Shown here piece after piece: positions 23,530 through 33,687 of a stretch of 64,000 nt of DNA. This stretch comes from Limosilactobacillus fermentum (lineage in GTDB: Bacteria > Bacillota > Bacilli > Lactobacillales > Lactobacillaceae). The stretch is from positions 524,387-588,386 of the forward strand of contig NZ_CP040910.1 of the NCBI RefSeq assembly GCF_013394085.1. Direction: 5' to 3'. Position 1 is the stretch's first letter, and each line of letters starts with the position of its first letter. Both the position numbers and the translations under genes were made by a program. The notes under the pieces are model-generated. The model was not told where the DNA came from. It did no database searches and saw only the letters and a program-made list of their open reading frames with translations.

Positions 23530-24261
23530 CTAAAAGGTTGGTTGGACGATTAGCCCCTCTTGGGGTGTCAGATCGGCGTCGGGATACTTAATCGAAAGGG
23601 CTTCAAGTAACATTTGCTTAGCTAGCTCACCGTTGCGGGTGAGGATTGGCCCGTGGAAATAGGAGCAGTAGGTGTGTAAGTAAATGGCCCCTTCCGTGCC
23701 GTCCTCGCCGTTATTCCCGTGGCCCGCTAAGACGTGCCCCAAGGGGCGCTCATTTTCACCCAGGAAGGTCCGGCCGTTGTGGTTTTCAAAGCCGTGGAAC
23801 TTAGCACCGGTGTCTTCATTTTGAATCTCGACGTCGCCAATGAAGCGGGACTGGTTTTGCTGGGCGGACCGGTGCTCACTTTGGGTTAAGGTGTAGTGGT
23901 CCAAAACCCCGATGCCGGGGATCTTTTCCCCGTCGGCCCCCACGTAGTACTTACCCAGTAATTGGTAGCCCCCGCAGATGGCGAGCATTGGTTTGCCGTC
24001 CTCAATAAACTTTTTGATCCCGTCCTTTTTGGTTTGGATGTCTTTTGAGACCACCATTTGTTCGTAGTCCTGACCCCCACCGAAAAAAGCAATATCAAAC
24101 TGATCTGGATCAAAGTCGTCTTCAATTGAGACCACGTCGACTTGGATATCGGTATCCATTTGCTTAGCGTAGTACTTAAGGGCGATGATGTTACCAATGT
24201 CGCCATAGGTGTTTAATAGGTCGCCGTACAAGTGGGCGAGGTGTAAGTGGTACTTAGCCAT
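23530..24261 (-). CDS. gatD: lipid II isoglutaminyl synthase, glutaminase subunit GatD
   Basis: 243-aa class I glutamine amidotransferase of the CobB/CobQ-like type. The nucleophile Cys lies in MLAICGGYQLLG (about residue 94), and the catalytic His is in the C-terminal YFHGPILTRN region. It releases ammonia from glutamine for its partner MurT, which amidates the alpha-carboxyl of D-Glu in lipid II. This modification is needed for efficient peptidoglycan cross-linking and lowers lysozyme sensitivity (family knowledge). Its ATG overlaps the murT stop by one base, and the two subunits form a complex. Confidence 0.94.
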   Translation of the reverse strand: MAKYHLHLAHLYGDLLNTYGDIGNIIALKYYAKQMDTDIQVDVVSIEDDFDPDQFDIAFFGGGQDYEQMVVSKDIQTKKDGIKKFIEDGKPMLAICGGYQLLGKYYVGADGEKIPGIGVLDHYTLTQSEHRSAQQNQSRFIGDVEIQNEDTGAKFHGFENHNGRTFLGENERPLGHVLAGHGNNGEDGTEGAIYLHTYCSYFHGPILTRNGELAKQMLLEALSIKYPDADLTPQEGLIVQPTF

Positions 24262-25598
24262 TAATCCATCCCTCCTTGAATGTATTTCTTGTCGGCTAGT
24301 AGTTTGCGTAGTTGCAAGACCGCCGTGTAGGTAGCTAAGAGGTATACGTGCTTAGTAGGCATTTGCGGGATCTTTTCAATTACTTGGTTGAGGTCCGGTA
24401 AGTGATCGATCTTGTCAATTCCAGCCATTTCCATCCGGGTGGTAATGTCTTTGTAGCGCTCCCCACCGGTCATGAAGTAGGGGATATCGTGGTCGTGGAG
24501 GCGTTCAAAGTCGCCGTCCCAGATCCAGGAGGTGTCGATCCCGTCGGCGTAGTTGGCGTTTAACAAGAAGCCAAACGAGAAGGGCTCCGGATCGGTCAAA
24601 ATCATGTCCAGGACCTGGTTTAAGCCCACCGGATTCTTGACCAAAATTAAGGTAACTTCCTTGCCGTCGACGTTGATTACTTCTTGACGGCCAAAAACCC
24701 GTTCGTCGGCGCTGAAGGCGTGTTGGATTTGGGCCGGGCTAACCCCTAGGAAACGACCTAAGGAATAGGCCGCTAAGGCGTTATAAATGTTGTACAGCCC
24801 GCCGATTTCAATCTGATAGGGGATCCCATCGATTTCAAAAGAAGAGGAGGTCGGGGTTAATTCACCAAGTTTAGTGACCTGGTAAGTCAGTTCCGGACGT
24901 TTAAAGCCACAGTGGGGGCAGAAGTAGTCGCCTAGGTTGGCGTAGGTCCGTAAGTGGTAGTGCAAGATGTGGTGGCACTTAGGGCACAAGAGTCCATCGG
25001 TATTAGCCGGCGCCTTGAAATCCGCGTGGGATTCGTGGTTGAAACCGTAATAGATCACGGGGTTTGGCAGCTCCTTAGTGTTGAAGATCTGCTCGTCACC
25101 GTTAGCGATGATGGTGGCCTTAGGGGCTAACTTAACCCCGGCTAAGATCTTATCGTAGGTCGTGTAGATTTCGCCGTAGCGGTCCATTTGGTCCCGGAAC
25201 AAGTTGGTAAAGACAAAGGCGATCGGGGTAATGAACTTAGTGACCTTGACGACGTTTGCTTCATCAACTTCTAAGACCGCCAAGCCCTTTTGCTTGGGCC
25301 GGGGCGCCGTGATGAAGGTGGTGACGATTCCTTGTTCCATGTTTGAACCGGTGGGGTTGGTTAAAACGGAATCGTACTTTTCCCGTAGCACCCGGACGGA
25401 GAGGGCGGTGGTCAAGGTTTTCCCGTTGGTCCCGGTGAGGATCACCAGGTCGTATTTCTTACTGAAGGCTTGTAAGATGTTGGGATCGAGCTTGGTGACA
25501 ATCTTGCCTGGTAATGAGGAGCCCCCGTGGGTAAAGGTGTGGAGGAACCAGTAACTAGACCGACCGGCAAATTCGGCCAGCGAACTTCTTAAAGACAT
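24261..25598 (-). CDS. murT: lipid II isoglutaminyl synthase, Mur-ligase subunit MurT
   Basis: 445-aa ATP-dependent ligase. The P-loop is TGTNGKTLTTA (about residues 54-64), and the Mur ligase central domain includes EVDEANV and FTNLFRDQMDRYGE. A zinc ribbon is inserted in it (CPKCHHILHY ... DYFCPHCGF, about 203-230), diagnostic of MurT. The C-terminal DUF1727 domain contains LVKNPVGLNQVL. It activates the D-Glu carboxyl for amidation with ammonia from GatD. It is the first gene of the minus-strand operon; about 260 bp separate it from the divergent tdk gene. Confidence 0.95.
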   Translation of the reverse strand: MSLRSSLAEFAGRSSYWFLHTFTHGGSSLPGKIVTKLDPNILQAFSKKYDLVILTGTNGKTLTTALSVRVLREKYDSVLTNPTGSNMEQGIVTTFITAPRPKQKGLAVLEVDEANVVKVTKFITPIAFVFTNLFRDQMDRYGEIYTTYDKILAGVKLAPKATIIANGDEQIFNTKELPNPVIYYGFNHESHADFKAPANTDGLLCPKCHHILHYHLRTYANLGDYFCPHCGFKRPELTYQVTKLGELTPTSSSFEIDGIPYQIEIGGLYNIYNALAAYSLGRFLGVSPAQIQHAFSADERVFGRQEVINVDGKEVTLILVKNPVGLNQVLDMILTDPEPFSFGFLLNANYADGIDTSWIWDGDFERLHDHDIPYFMTGGERYKDITTRMEMAGIDKIDHLPDLNQVIEKIPQMPTKHVYLLATYTAVLQLRKLLADKKYIQGGMD

Positions 25599-25815
25599 AA
25601 TTCATATCCTTCCGCTTGCGTGTATTGATTACCGATTAATTTTAATCGTTCCGGGCCCAAAAGGAAAGTAACCTCCCTCACCAAGTCATGCTAGCGGCGC
25701 GGGCGAAAATTATTTTTCAATGAGGAAAGAGCTAAGCAAGCCGCTTTCATCACGATTAGACCGGCAATAAGCATGGTTAACTCAAGAAAACATTGGCTAA
25801 CTGGGGGGAGAAGAG

Positions 25816-25844
25816 TTTAAAACGGGCCCAAGATCCGCTATAAT
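25816..25844 (+). promoter_or_regulatory. tdk promoter
   Basis: TTTAAA (25816-25821), 17 bp, TATAAT (25839-25844). The interval 25599-25876 otherwise shows no gene. Confidence 0.65.
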
Positions 25845-25876
25845 TAAGGCACTATGCGAAGAAATGGGTGAGACAG

Positions 25877-26467
25877 GTGGCGCAGTTGTTCTTTAAGTAC
25901 GGCGCAATGAATTCTGGTAAGTCAATTGACATTCTAAAGGTGGCCCACAATTATGAGGAGCAGGGCAAGCCGGTTGAATTGTTGACGAGCGGAATTGATG
26001 ACCGGGCCGGCACCGGGGTGATCGCCAGCCGGATTGGTTTGAAACGGCGGGTCACGCCGATCATGGAGGACACCGACGTTTTTGAACTGATCAAACAAAT
26101 CGATCACCGGATTTACTGTGTTTTGATTGACGAGGCCCAGTTCTTGAGTAAGGCCCACGTACTGCAACTATGCCACGTGGTTGACGACCTCAAGATCCCG
26201 GTGATGGCCTTTGGGCTCAAAAACGACTTTAAAAACGAGTTGTTTGAGGGATCCGAGGCCCTGTTGATCTACGCCGATAAGATTGAAGAGATGAAGACGA
26301 TCTGCTGGTTTTGCCCCCGCAAGGCAACCATGAACCTGCGGATTAGCGATGGGCACCCGGTTTACCAAGGCGCCCAGGTTCAAATCGGCGGCAACGAGTC
26401 CTACTACCCGGTTTGCCGGGAACACTATTTTCACCCAGATTTGCCAAGTGAACAGGAGAATGAGTAA
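25877..26467 (+). CDS. tdk: thymidine kinase
   Basis: 196-aa type II thymidine kinase that phosphorylates thymidine with ATP for salvage. The P-loop is [10 protein letters not shown] (about residue 8 on), Walker B-like VLIDEAQFL, the lasso region includes [11 protein letters not shown], and a zinc site is formed by CWFC and CREH near the C-terminus. I prefer GTG 25877 ([12 protein letters not shown]), the family's usual N-terminus; GTG 25868 is also in frame. It overlaps prfA by one base and starts the tdk-prfA-prmC-sua5-glyA-upp cluster. Confidence 0.95.
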   Translation: MAQLFFKYGAMNSGKSIDILKVAHNYEEQGKPVELLTSGIDDRAGTGVIASRIGLKRRVTPIMEDTDVFELIKQIDHRIYCVLIDEAQFLSKAHVLQLCHVVDDLKIPVMAFGLKNDFKNELFEGSEALLIYADKIEEMKTICWFCPRKATMNLRISDGHPVYQGAQVQIGGNESYYPVCREHYFHPDLPSEQENE

Positions 26468-27555
26468 TGGAAATGGAAGAAATTTTCGATAAGTTACAAG
26501 CCGTGGCCGACCGCTACGATGAACTTAACGAGTTGATCTCGGATCCCGAAGTAATCGCCGACTCCCAACGGTTCATGAAGCTCTCAAAGGAAGAAGGGAG
26601 CCTACGCGAAACCGTTGAAAAATACAACGAGTACAAGGAAGTCACCCAAACGATTAAGGATGACACCGAGATGTTGCGCGAAGAAAGCGACCCCGACCTG
26701 GTGGAAATGACCAAAGAGGAGCTTAACGAAGCCAAGGAACGCCAAGCCCAGCTCCAAGATGAACTGGAAGTCTTGTTAATTCCAAAGGACCCGAATGATG
26801 ATAAAAACATCATTATGGAAATTCGGGGGGCCGCTGGTGGGGACGAAGCCTCCCTGTTTGCCGCCGATCTGTATAACATGTACGTTCGCTACGCCGAAAA
26901 GCAGGGGTGGAACGTTGAAGTGGTTGACCGCAACGAAACCGAAGTCGGCGGGTTCAAGGAAATCGCCCTGATAATTACCGGTGACCAGGTTTACTCCAAG
27001 CTGAAGTTTGAAAACGGGGCGCATCGGGTACAACGGATTCCGGCGACCGAATCGGCGGGCCGGGTGCACACGTCGACGGCGACCGTGGGGGTAATGCCGG
27101 AAGCCGAAGACGTTGACGTGGACCTGGATCCAAAGGACATCCGGGTCGACGTTTACCGCTCTTCTGGGGCTGGTGGTCAGCACATTAACAAGACCTCCTC
27201 GGCCGTACGGATGACCCACTTGCCAACGGGGATCGTGGTGGCAATGCAAGACGAGCGTTCCCAACAGCAAAACCGGGCCAAGGCAATGCAGATTTTAAAG
27301 GCCCGGGTTTACGATTACTACCAACAACAAGAACAGTCTGAATACGATGCCCAACGTAAAAACGCGATTGGGACCGGGGACCGTTCGGAACGAATCCGGA
27401 CGTACAACTACCCGCAAAACCGGGTTACCGACCACCGGATTGGCCTGACCCTAAACAAGCTCGATAAGATCATGGCTGGTGACCTAGAAGAAATCATCGA
27501 ATCGCTAATCATTGCCGATCAGGCCCAAAAGCTGGAGCAATTACGCAATGAGTAA
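26467..27555 (+). CDS. prfA: peptide chain release factor 1
   Basis: 362-aa class I release factor that recognises UAA and UAG in the ribosomal A site. The GGQ loop is in [16 protein letters not shown] (about 230-245), the codon-recognition PxT-type motif is in the central domain ([17 protein letters not shown]), and a long N-terminal helical domain is about 1-100. The Gln of GGQ is the substrate of the PrmC methylase encoded next. The two genes overlap by 8 bp. Confidence 0.97.
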   Translation: MEMEEIFDKLQAVADRYDELNELISDPEVIADSQRFMKLSKEEGSLRETVEKYNEYKEVTQTIKDDTEMLREESDPDLVEMTKEELNEAKERQAQLQDELEVLLIPKDPNDDKNIIMEIRGAAGGDEASLFAADLYNMYVRYAEKQGWNVEVVDRNETEVGGFKEIALIITGDQVYSKLKFENGAHRVQRIPATESAGRVHTSTATVGVMPEAEDVDVDLDPKDIRVDVYRSSGAGGQHINKTSSAVRMTHLPTGIVVAMQDERSQQQNRAKAMQILKARVYDYYQQQEQSEYDAQRKNAIGTGDRSERIRTYNYPQNRVTDHRIGLTLNKLDKIMAGDLEEIIESLIIADQAQKLEQLRNE

Positions 27556-28399
27556 TAATTGGACCTACTTTCAAGCCCAGCGATGGGCTTCTTCTTTTTT
27601 AGGGGACCATGGTAAGGATCCATCAGCGGCGCAGTTTATTTTGGAAATGCTCCACGACTGGTCGATGACCGACCTGTTGGCCAATAATCGTCAACCGATG
27701 CCCGTAGAAGAAGCCACCCGCTACCAACGGGCGATCACCCGGGTTGCCAGTAGCGAACCGGCCCAGTACGTGGTAGGCAAGGCGCCCTTTTTTGGGCGGA
27801 AGTTTGTGGTTAACCGGGACGTCTTGATTCCGGAAACCGAAACCGAGGAGTTGGTTGAATGGGTCCTGGATTCGATGCCGGCGGATAAGGAACTCAAGGT
27901 GTTGGACCTCGGAACCGGGAGCGGGGTAATTGGTATTACCCTGGCCTTGGAGCGCCCTAAGTGGCAAGTTACCCTGAGTGACATTTCGGCGGCCGCCTTG
28001 AAGATCGCCCTGACTAACCAACGCTTGCACGGGACCAACTTAAACCAAGTCGAAAGCGACCTCTTCGCGCGGCTAGGGGACCAGCGTTTCGACCTGATCG
28101 TTACCAACCCCCCGTACGTCGCGCTAAGTGAAATTGACGAGATGGATCCGGAGGTTTTGGAGTACGAACCGCCGCTGGCCCTGTTTGCTAGTGAGAACGG
28201 CTTAGCCTTTTACCGCCGTTTGTTTGCGGCCGCCGGTGAGCACTTAACGCCCCGGGGGGTCCTGTTTGGTGAAACTGGTCACCGACAAGAAGAACGAATT
28301 CAGCAGCTATTAAAGGAACTGGCACCGAGCGCTAAAATTGAGACCCGTCACGACATTGCGGGGCGAATGCGGATGATTAAGGTGACAGACTTTGATTAG
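27548..28399 (+). CDS. prmC: release factor glutamine methyltransferase
   Basis: 283-aa SAM-dependent enzyme that methylates the GGQ glutamine of RF1 and RF2. An N-terminal helical domain (about 1-85) precedes a Rossmann domain with the SAM loop [15 protein letters not shown] and the substrate-binding NPPY in [10 protein letters not shown]. The [11 protein letters not shown] segment is typical. The ATG at 27548 overlaps the end of prfA, and the start fits the family length. The pairing with prfA is conserved in many bacteria. Confidence 0.96.
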   Translation: MSNNWTYFQAQRWASSFLGDHGKDPSAAQFILEMLHDWSMTDLLANNRQPMPVEEATRYQRAITRVASSEPAQYVVGKAPFFGRKFVVNRDVLIPETETEELVEWVLDSMPADKELKVLDLGTGSGVIGITLALERPKWQVTLSDISAAALKIALTNQRLHGTNLNQVESDLFARLGDQRFDLIVTNPPYVALSEIDEMDPEVLEYEPPLALFASENGLAFYRRLFAAAGEHLTPRGVLFGETGHRQEERIQQLLKELAPSAKIETRHDIAGRMRMIKVTDFD

Positions 28400-28417
28400 A
28401 TAAGAAGGGGAAAGATA

Positions 28418-29449
28418 ATGGTGAAAACAGTCATTTTTCAACCAGCGGAAGTAAAGCAAGCGGCCAAGTTGATCCAAGCAGGTCAACTGGTGGCCTTTCC
28501 AACCGAGACGGTGTACGGCTTGGGGGCCGATGCTACTAACGAGGAAGCCGTCAAGCAAGTCTACCTAGCCAAGGGACGACCGAGTGATAACCCGTTGATT
28601 GTTCACGTTTCCTCGTTAGCGATGGTTGAGCACTTTGCCGCAGAAATTCCGGCAAAGGCTAAGCAATTAATGGACCGCTTTTGGCCCGGTTCCTTAACGA
28701 TTATTTTACGGGTCAAACCCGGCACCCTTTCTAAAACGGTCACTGGTGGTTTGGATACGGTTGCCTTTCGCTTCCCCGATTGCCAGCCCACCCTCGATTT
28801 GATTAGCCAGGTGGGGGTACCGATCGTGGGCCCGTCCGCTAACACCTCGGGGAAACCGAGTCCCACCACGGCTAACCACGTCTACCACGATCTAAACAAC
28901 AAGATCGCCGGGATTATCGATAACGGTCCGACCCGGGTGGGGGTTGAATCGACCGTTTTGGATATGTCAACGAGCCAACCGGTGATCTTACGGCCTGGAG
29001 CCGTCACCAAGCAAGACATTGAAGGGGTGATCGGCTCAATTGACATCAACCATCACCAAGTCAAACAAGATGAGGTTCCCAAGGCGCCGGGAATGAAGTA
29101 CAAGCATTACGCTCCCAACGCCCAGGTCTACATCGTCGATCCCGCTGATGATTGGGGAGAAGTAGCGGCGGTGATCGCCCAGTCGAAGGAGCAGGTGGGC
29201 TTAATGGCTACCGACCAAGTGCTTCACGCCCACGTTTGGTCGGTTCAGGCCGATCAATTCTCCCTGGGGACGGGAGTGCAAGAGGCCAGCGCCCATTTGT
29301 TTGAGGGGCTCCGGGACTTTGATAATCAAGAAGAGATCCACCAAATCTTTTGCCAAGGGTTTGAACCGACCGGACTGGGAGCGGCTTACATGAACCGTTT
29401 GAATAAGTCGGCGGGTGGGGCCCACTTCCGGGATTTGCTCAATAAATAA
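28418..29449 (+). CDS. L-threonylcarbamoyladenylate synthase (Sua5 type)
   Basis: 343 aa. The N-terminal YrdC/TsaC domain (about 10-200) makes threonylcarbamoyl-AMP from threonine, bicarbonate and ATP for the t6A37 modification of ANN-decoding tRNAs. It has FPTETVYGLGADA, KGRPSDNPLIVHV, GPSANTSGKPSPT and the VESTVLD motif. A linker (PGMKYKHYAP) leads to the C-terminal Sua5 domain (about 225-343). The two-domain length distinguishes it from the short TsaC. It begins 18 bp after prmC with AAGGGG upstream. Confidence 0.95.
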   Translation: MVKTVIFQPAEVKQAAKLIQAGQLVAFPTETVYGLGADATNEEAVKQVYLAKGRPSDNPLIVHVSSLAMVEHFAAEIPAKAKQLMDRFWPGSLTIILRVKPGTLSKTVTGGLDTVAFRFPDCQPTLDLISQVGVPIVGPSANTSGKPSPTTANHVYHDLNNKIAGIIDNGPTRVGVESTVLDMSTSQPVILRPGAVTKQDIEGVIGSIDINHHQVKQDEVPKAPGMKYKHYAPNAQVYIVDPADDWGEVAAVIAQSKEQVGLMATDQVLHAHVWSVQADQFSLGTGVQEASAHLFEGLRDFDNQEEIHQIFCQGFEPTGLGAAYMNRLNKSAGGAHFRDLLNK

Positions 29450-29510
29450 CGCATGTAAGCCGGACCATCCCAAAATGGTTCGGCTTTTACGTACGTTTAT
29501 AAAATTAACC

Positions 29511-29539
29511 TTTCAATTTAAACGTAATTACCGTACAAT
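29511..29539 (+). promoter_or_regulatory. glyA promoter
   Basis: TTTCAA (29511-29516), 17 bp, TACAAT (29534-29539). It lies after an imperfect hairpin (GCCGGACCATCC ... ATGGTTCGGC, about 29459-29484) at the end of the preceding gene. Confidence 0.6.
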
Positions 29540-29572
29540 ATGGGTACGCAAGTGAAAGGAGCAATTAAGCTA

Positions 29573-30808
29573 ATGGAATATGCAGGTAAGGACGCCCAAC
29601 TTTGGGCCGCAATCGGACGCGAAGAACAACGCCAAGAGGGCACGATTGAACTGATCGCCTCAGAAAACATTGTTTCAAAAGAAGTTGCCGCCGCACAGGG
29701 GTCTGTCTTAACCAACAAGTACGCTGAGGGGTACCCTGGCAAGCGCTACTACGGCGGTTGCCAATTTATTGACCAGGTGGAGCAACTCGCCATTGATCAC
29801 GCTAAGGAACTCTTTGGCGCTGCCTACGCTAACGTTCAACCCCACTCCGGTTCCCAAGCTAACATGGCGGTCTACCAAGCATTATTAAAGCCTGGCGACA
29901 CCATCTTGGGGATGGGGATGGACGCCGGGGGCCACTTAACCCACGGTTCCAAGGTTAATTTCTCCGGGAAGCTTTACCACACCTACGGTTACGAACTCAG
30001 TCCCGAAACCGAGGAACTGGATTACGACGCCATCCTAGCTCAGGCTAAGGAAATCCAACCCCAGTTGATCGTGGCGGGGGCGTCTGCTTACAGCCAAATC
30101 ATCGACTGGGACAAGTTCCGCCAAATCGCCGATGAAGTGGGTGCTTACTTGATGGTCGACATGGCCCACATTGCCGGCCTGGTGGCTACGGGTTACCACC
30201 CGAACCCGGTTCCGGTTGCCGACGTTGTGACGACGACCACCCACAAGACTTTGCGTGGACCACGGGGCGGGATGATCCTATCCAAGTCTGAAGAACTAGG
30301 TAAGAAGTTTAACTCGGCCGTCTTCCCGGGTACGCAAGGGGGACCGCTGGAACACGTGATTGCCGGGAAGGCCCAGGCCTTTTACGAGGACTTACAACCA
30401 GCCTTTAAGGATTACATTGGCCAAGTGGTGAAAAACGCCGCGGCTATGGCGGAAGTGTTCAACGAATCCGAAACGATCCGGGTGGTCACTGGTGGGACGG
30501 CCAACCACTTGTTGGTCCTTGACCTAACGAAGACCGGCTTAACCGGTAAGGACGCCCAGGCCCTGCTCGATTCCGTGATGATCACCACTAACAAGGAAGC
30601 AATTCCAAACGACCAACGCAGCCCGTTTGTTACTTCCGGTCTGCGGGTCGGGACGCCAGCTATCACCTCGCGTGGCTTTAAAGAAGACGACGCCAAGCAG
30701 GTGGCCAGCCTGATTATCAAGGCGTTAGACAACGCTGACGACCAAACCATTTTGGCTGAAGTGAAAGAAGCCGTTCACGCCCTCACCCAGGCGCACCCGG
30801 TTGACTAA
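29573..30808 (+). CDS. glyA: serine hydroxymethyltransferase
   Basis: 411-aa PLP enzyme converting serine and tetrahydrofolate to glycine and 5,10-methylene-THF, the main one-carbon source. The PLP Lys lies in [15 protein letters not shown] (about residue 225). The N-terminal [10 protein letters not shown] and [14 protein letters not shown] motifs and the [14 protein letters not shown] strand are present. The start is ATG 29573 with GAAAGGAG upstream rather than the longer frame. It has its own promoter as well as possible read-through from sua5. Confidence 0.97.
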   Translation: MEYAGKDAQLWAAIGREEQRQEGTIELIASENIVSKEVAAAQGSVLTNKYAEGYPGKRYYGGCQFIDQVEQLAIDHAKELFGAAYANVQPHSGSQANMAVYQALLKPGDTILGMGMDAGGHLTHGSKVNFSGKLYHTYGYELSPETEELDYDAILAQAKEIQPQLIVAGASAYSQIIDWDKFRQIADEVGAYLMVDMAHIAGLVATGYHPNPVPVADVVTTTTHKTLRGPRGGMILSKSEELGKKFNSAVFPGTQGGPLEHVIAGKAQAFYEDLQPAFKDYIGQVVKNAAAMAEVFNESETIRVVTGGTANHLLVLDLTKTGLTGKDAQALLDSVMITTNKEAIPNDQRSPFVTSGLRVGTPAITSRGFKEDDAKQVASLIIKALDNADDQTILAEVKEAVHALTQAHPVD

Positions 30809-30833
30809 CTGAAGAAAACCAATTAGTAAAACC

Positions 30834-30876
30834 AGTCCCCTAATCAATCAGTTGGCATTGAATTAGGGGACTTTTT
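30834..30876 (+). terminator. glyA terminator
   Basis: AGTCCCCTAAT pairs with ATTAGGGGACT and is followed by T5. Confidence 0.92.
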
Positions 30877-30889
30877 GCGGGCCGGACCA

Positions 30890-30918
30890 TTGATGGACGG
30901 CGCCCCGACTGGTACAAT
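30890..30918 (+). promoter_or_regulatory. upp promoter
   Basis: TTGATG (30890-30895), 17 bp, TACAAT (30913-30918), 29 bp before the upp ATG. Confidence 0.75.
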
Positions 30919-30947
30919 AGCAAAGAAACTAAAAGGAGTGTTTTGTC

Positions 30948-31583
30948 ATGGGTAAATTTGAGGTGCTGGATCACCCGCTAATTCAACATAAGTTAACGAT
31001 GATTCGCGACAAGCGGGTCGGAACGAAGGTCTTCCGGGAAACGGTCAAGGAAATTTCAACCTTGATGGCCTACGAAGTTTCCCGTAACATGCCCCTAAAG
31101 GACGTTGAAGTGGAAACGCCAATTGCCAAAACCACTCAAAAGGAATTGGCTGGGAAAAAGGTAGCCATCATTCCGATCTTACGGGCCGGCCTGGGGATGG
31201 TCGATGGGATGACCGAATTGATCCCAGCAGCCAAAATTGGCTTTATTGGGATGTACCGGGATGAAGAAACCTTGAAGCCGCACGAATACTTCGTGAAGTT
31301 GCCAAACGACATTACGGAACGGCAACTCTTCATCGTTGACCCGATGCTTGCGACCGGTGGGTCAGCCGTAATGGCCATCGAAGCCCTAAAGAAGCGGGGC
31401 TGCCAAGAAAAGAACATGAAGTTTGCCTGCTTAGTAGCGGCGCCAGAAGGGGTTAAGGCGGTTCAAGAGGCCTTCCCGGATGTTGATATCTACACGGCTG
31501 GGCTGGACGAACGCTTAAACGAAGATGGTTACATTGTGCCTGGCCTCGGGGACGCGGGGGACCGCCTCTTCGGGACCAAGTAG
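30948..31583 (+). CDS. upp: uracil phosphoribosyltransferase
   Basis: 211-aa salvage enzyme making UMP from uracil and PRPP. The PRPP-binding motif is in [15 protein letters not shown] (about 129-143), and the uracil-binding end [13 protein letters not shown] is complete. [13 protein letters not shown] is the typical flexible loop. AAAGGAG precedes the ATG. The uracil permease 2.2 kb downstream serves the same pathway but has its own PyrR-type control. Confidence 0.97.
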   Translation: MGKFEVLDHPLIQHKLTMIRDKRVGTKVFRETVKEISTLMAYEVSRNMPLKDVEVETPIAKTTQKELAGKKVAIIPILRAGLGMVDGMTELIPAAKIGFIGMYRDEETLKPHEYFVKLPNDITERQLFIVDPMLATGGSAVMAIEALKKRGCQEKNMKFACLVAAPEGVKAVQEAFPDVDIYTAGLDERLNEDGYIVPGLGDAGDRLFGTK

Positions 31584-31607
31584 GTTTGCGACTGTTTCCG
31601 TAATTTG

Positions 31608-31632
31608 TGTCTAATATTCGTGAATACAGCAA
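31608..31632 (-). repeat. 25-bp intergenic box (copy C)
   Basis: On the minus strand TTGCTG, TATTCACGAATA, TTAGACA: the palindromic core is intact except for one base. It directly abuts the hairpin at 31632-31670, which precedes it in this orientation. The long palindrome seen in other copies is missing or decayed here. Confidence 0.75.
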
Positions 31633-31670
31633 GAGGCGAGGGGGGAACCATGTTTTCTCCTCGCCTCTTT
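31632..31670. terminator. hairpin downstream of upp (repeat module)
   Basis: AGAGGCGAGG and CCTCGCCTCT pair around GGGGAACCATGTTTT; only TTT follows on the plus strand. It can act as the upp terminator. Confidence 0.75.
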
Positions 31671-31777
31671 AGTTTGTCTAAAGTTCAAAATAAGCTAAAG
31701 CTTTTCATAATTCAGTCATTATTGCCGGGGCCCGCGCTACAATAGGGGACGTGATTTTAAGCAAAGGATCTGAGATT

Positions 31778-32896
31778 ATGTGGAAAACTGGGTGGTGGAA
31801 GGCGAAGTATAAACTCGTCATCGCCCTAATTGTACTCGGGGTGGGAGCGATGATCTTCACAACCCATAACCAGCGCTTGTATAAGGCCCCGTTGGCCCAG
31901 GTGGTGGCCGTTGAAAACGGGAAGGCGCAAAAGGAAACTGACGAGTTCCAAAATGTCGACTACCAGGTTAACCAAACGTTGACCGTCAAAATGTTGAACG
32001 GGAAATACACCGGTAAGGAGTTTAAGGTGAACAATACCTACACCAAGTCGGGGGCCCTGGACCAACGTTATTACCCGAGAAATCAAATCTTTTTGAGCCA
32101 GTTGACAAAGCGAAATGGCCACCTGACGGCTAACGTGGCCGGTTACAAGCGTGACGTGGTCTTAGTATTTTTGGGCTGGCTAGTGATCTTCTTGCTGGTC
32201 TTAATGATGGGGTGGGCCGGCAGTCTGGCGATGTTAAGTGTTTGCCTCAACGCCGTCTTGTTCTACTTCGTCATTCAAATTGACCTGAAGATGCAGGCGA
32301 ATCACGCCTTTTTGACCTTTTCCATTTTAGCCCTGCTCTTTGCGGTCCTCTCGCTCTTGTTGGTGCTTGGACCGACTAAAAAAATGGTGGCGACCTTTTT
32401 AGCGACCGTTTTGGGGACTTCGGTGGCAATGTTGGTGTCGGTGCTGGTGATGAATTTAACTCACCACCAGGGAATCTATTACGAATCGATGCAATACGTT
32501 ACCCAGGTCCCGCGGCCCCTCTTTTTGGCTGAGACCTTACTGGGGTCTTTAGGGGCGGTAATGGATGAGGCGAGTGACATCGTAGCGACCCTACACGAGT
32601 TACACGAGATTGACCCGACGATCAGTCGCCGGCAACTCTTCTTGTCTGGGCGCAACATCGGCAAGTCAATCATGGGTCCCCTCGTGAACGTCTTGTTCAT
32701 GATTTTTATGGCCGATACCTTTACTTCGGCCCTTCTCTACATTAAAAACGGGAATAATTGGGGCTACACCTTTTCAATGAACATGAGCTTGGGGACCGTT
32801 CAAAGTTTGGTATCCGGGATCGGAATCGTCCTAGCAATTCCGTTAGTATCGGCCTTTGCCGCGCTCTTGTACGGGAGAAAGGGGGAAGCAGCATGA
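31778..32896 (+). CDS. YibE/F family membrane protein (long subunit)
   Basis: 372 aa. One N-terminal membrane helix (about 12-30) is followed by an extracytoplasmic beta-rich region of about 95 residues (KVNNTYTKSGALDQRYY) and about six further helices. GPTKK, the SLGAVMDEASDIVATLHEL segment and GRNIGKSIMGPLVN are typical of the YibE/F family. The function is not established. The start is the ATG at 31778, with AAAGGAT upstream. The next gene overlaps by 4 bp (ATGA) and is a shorter relative, so they probably work as a pair. Confidence 0.85.
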   Translation: MWKTGWWKAKYKLVIALIVLGVGAMIFTTHNQRLYKAPLAQVVAVENGKAQKETDEFQNVDYQVNQTLTVKMLNGKYTGKEFKVNNTYTKSGALDQRYYPRNQIFLSQLTKRNGHLTANVAGYKRDVVLVFLGWLVIFLLVLMMGWAGSLAMLSVCLNAVLFYFVIQIDLKMQANHAFLTFSILALLFAVLSLLLVLGPTKKMVATFLATVLGTSVAMLVSVLVMNLTHHQGIYYESMQYVTQVPRPLFLAETLLGSLGAVMDEASDIVATLHELHEIDPTISRRQLFLSGRNIGKSIMGPLVNVLFMIFMADTFTSALLYIKNGNNWGYTFSMNMSLGTVQSLVSGIGIVLAIPLVSAFAALLYGRKGEAA

Positions 32897-33666
32897 GTTC
32901 AATTACCGCTCTGGGGCTGGTTTTGATGCTATTGATGATTGCCGTGGGGGGCCGGCAAGGCTGGTCCGCCTTTTTATCGTTGCTCTTAAACTTTGGTTTC
33001 CTCTTCTTTGCCATCATCCTGATCGCCTTTCACGTCCCGCCAATGATGGTAACCCTAATGACCGGGGTGATCATCTTAGCAATCACGATCTTTATGAGCG
33101 AAGACGATTTACGCACCACCGTGACCGCCTTTTGGGCCTCATTGGTGGTCCTCTTGGTTTTGGTGGTCTTAATCTACTTGGTTGAGCACTGGGCGATGGC
33201 CCAAGGGTTCGGCCTGGAAGACAGCGACGACTTGGAGGGGATGTCAACGGCAATTGGAATCTCCTATTTAAAGGTGATCATCACCACGGCGACCCTGTCA
33301 ACGCTAGGGGCGATTGCCGAAGCGGCGATGGCGATTGCCGCCGGGCTAACCGAGATCTTAGGGGAGCACCCCGACCTGTCTGATAACCGCCTCATGCAAA
33401 GCGGGATGGAGATTGGTAAGCAGATTATCGGGACAACCTTGAACACGCTGTTCTTCGGTTTCTTTGGTGGTTTGTTGGCCCTCTTCATCTGGTTTGCCGG
33501 GCTTAACTACTCCTTTGGGACGATCGTTAACGATAAGATCTTTGTCAGCGAGATCATCGCCGTTTTGATTTCCTTTATCGCCGTGATCGTGACCGTCCCG
33601 GCCTCGACGATGATCATGATTTGGCAAAAGCACCGGGGGATTGACAAGGACGAGGTCGTCAAGTAG
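32893..33666 (+). CDS. YibE/F family membrane protein (short subunit)
   Basis: 257 aa with about seven membrane helices and no large outside domain. Shared family features include GAIAEAAMAIAAGLTEI (matching the GAVMDEASDI region of its partner) and SGMEIGKQIIGTTLNTLFF. The ATG overlaps the partner's stop, so translation is coupled. Paralogous pairs of this kind are common in lactobacilli. Substrate or role is unknown, and an export function is only a guess. Confidence 0.83.
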   Translation: MSSITALGLVLMLLMIAVGGRQGWSAFLSLLLNFGFLFFAIILIAFHVPPMMVTLMTGVIILAITIFMSEDDLRTTVTAFWASLVVLLVLVVLIYLVEHWAMAQGFGLEDSDDLEGMSTAIGISYLKVIITTATLSTLGAIAEAAMAIAAGLTEILGEHPDLSDNRLMQSGMEIGKQIIGTTLNTLFFGFFGGLLALFIWFAGLNYSFGTIVNDKIFVSEIIAVLISFIAVIVTVPASTMIMIWQKHRGIDKDEVVK

Positions 33667-33687
33667 AATAGGAATAATTTAGTGAGT

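Noticed and set aside
23223-23591. 122-aa plus-strand frame opposite the small membrane protein and gatD end
   Set aside because: The minus-strand reading has ribosome sites, helices and operon spacing; the plus frame has none.
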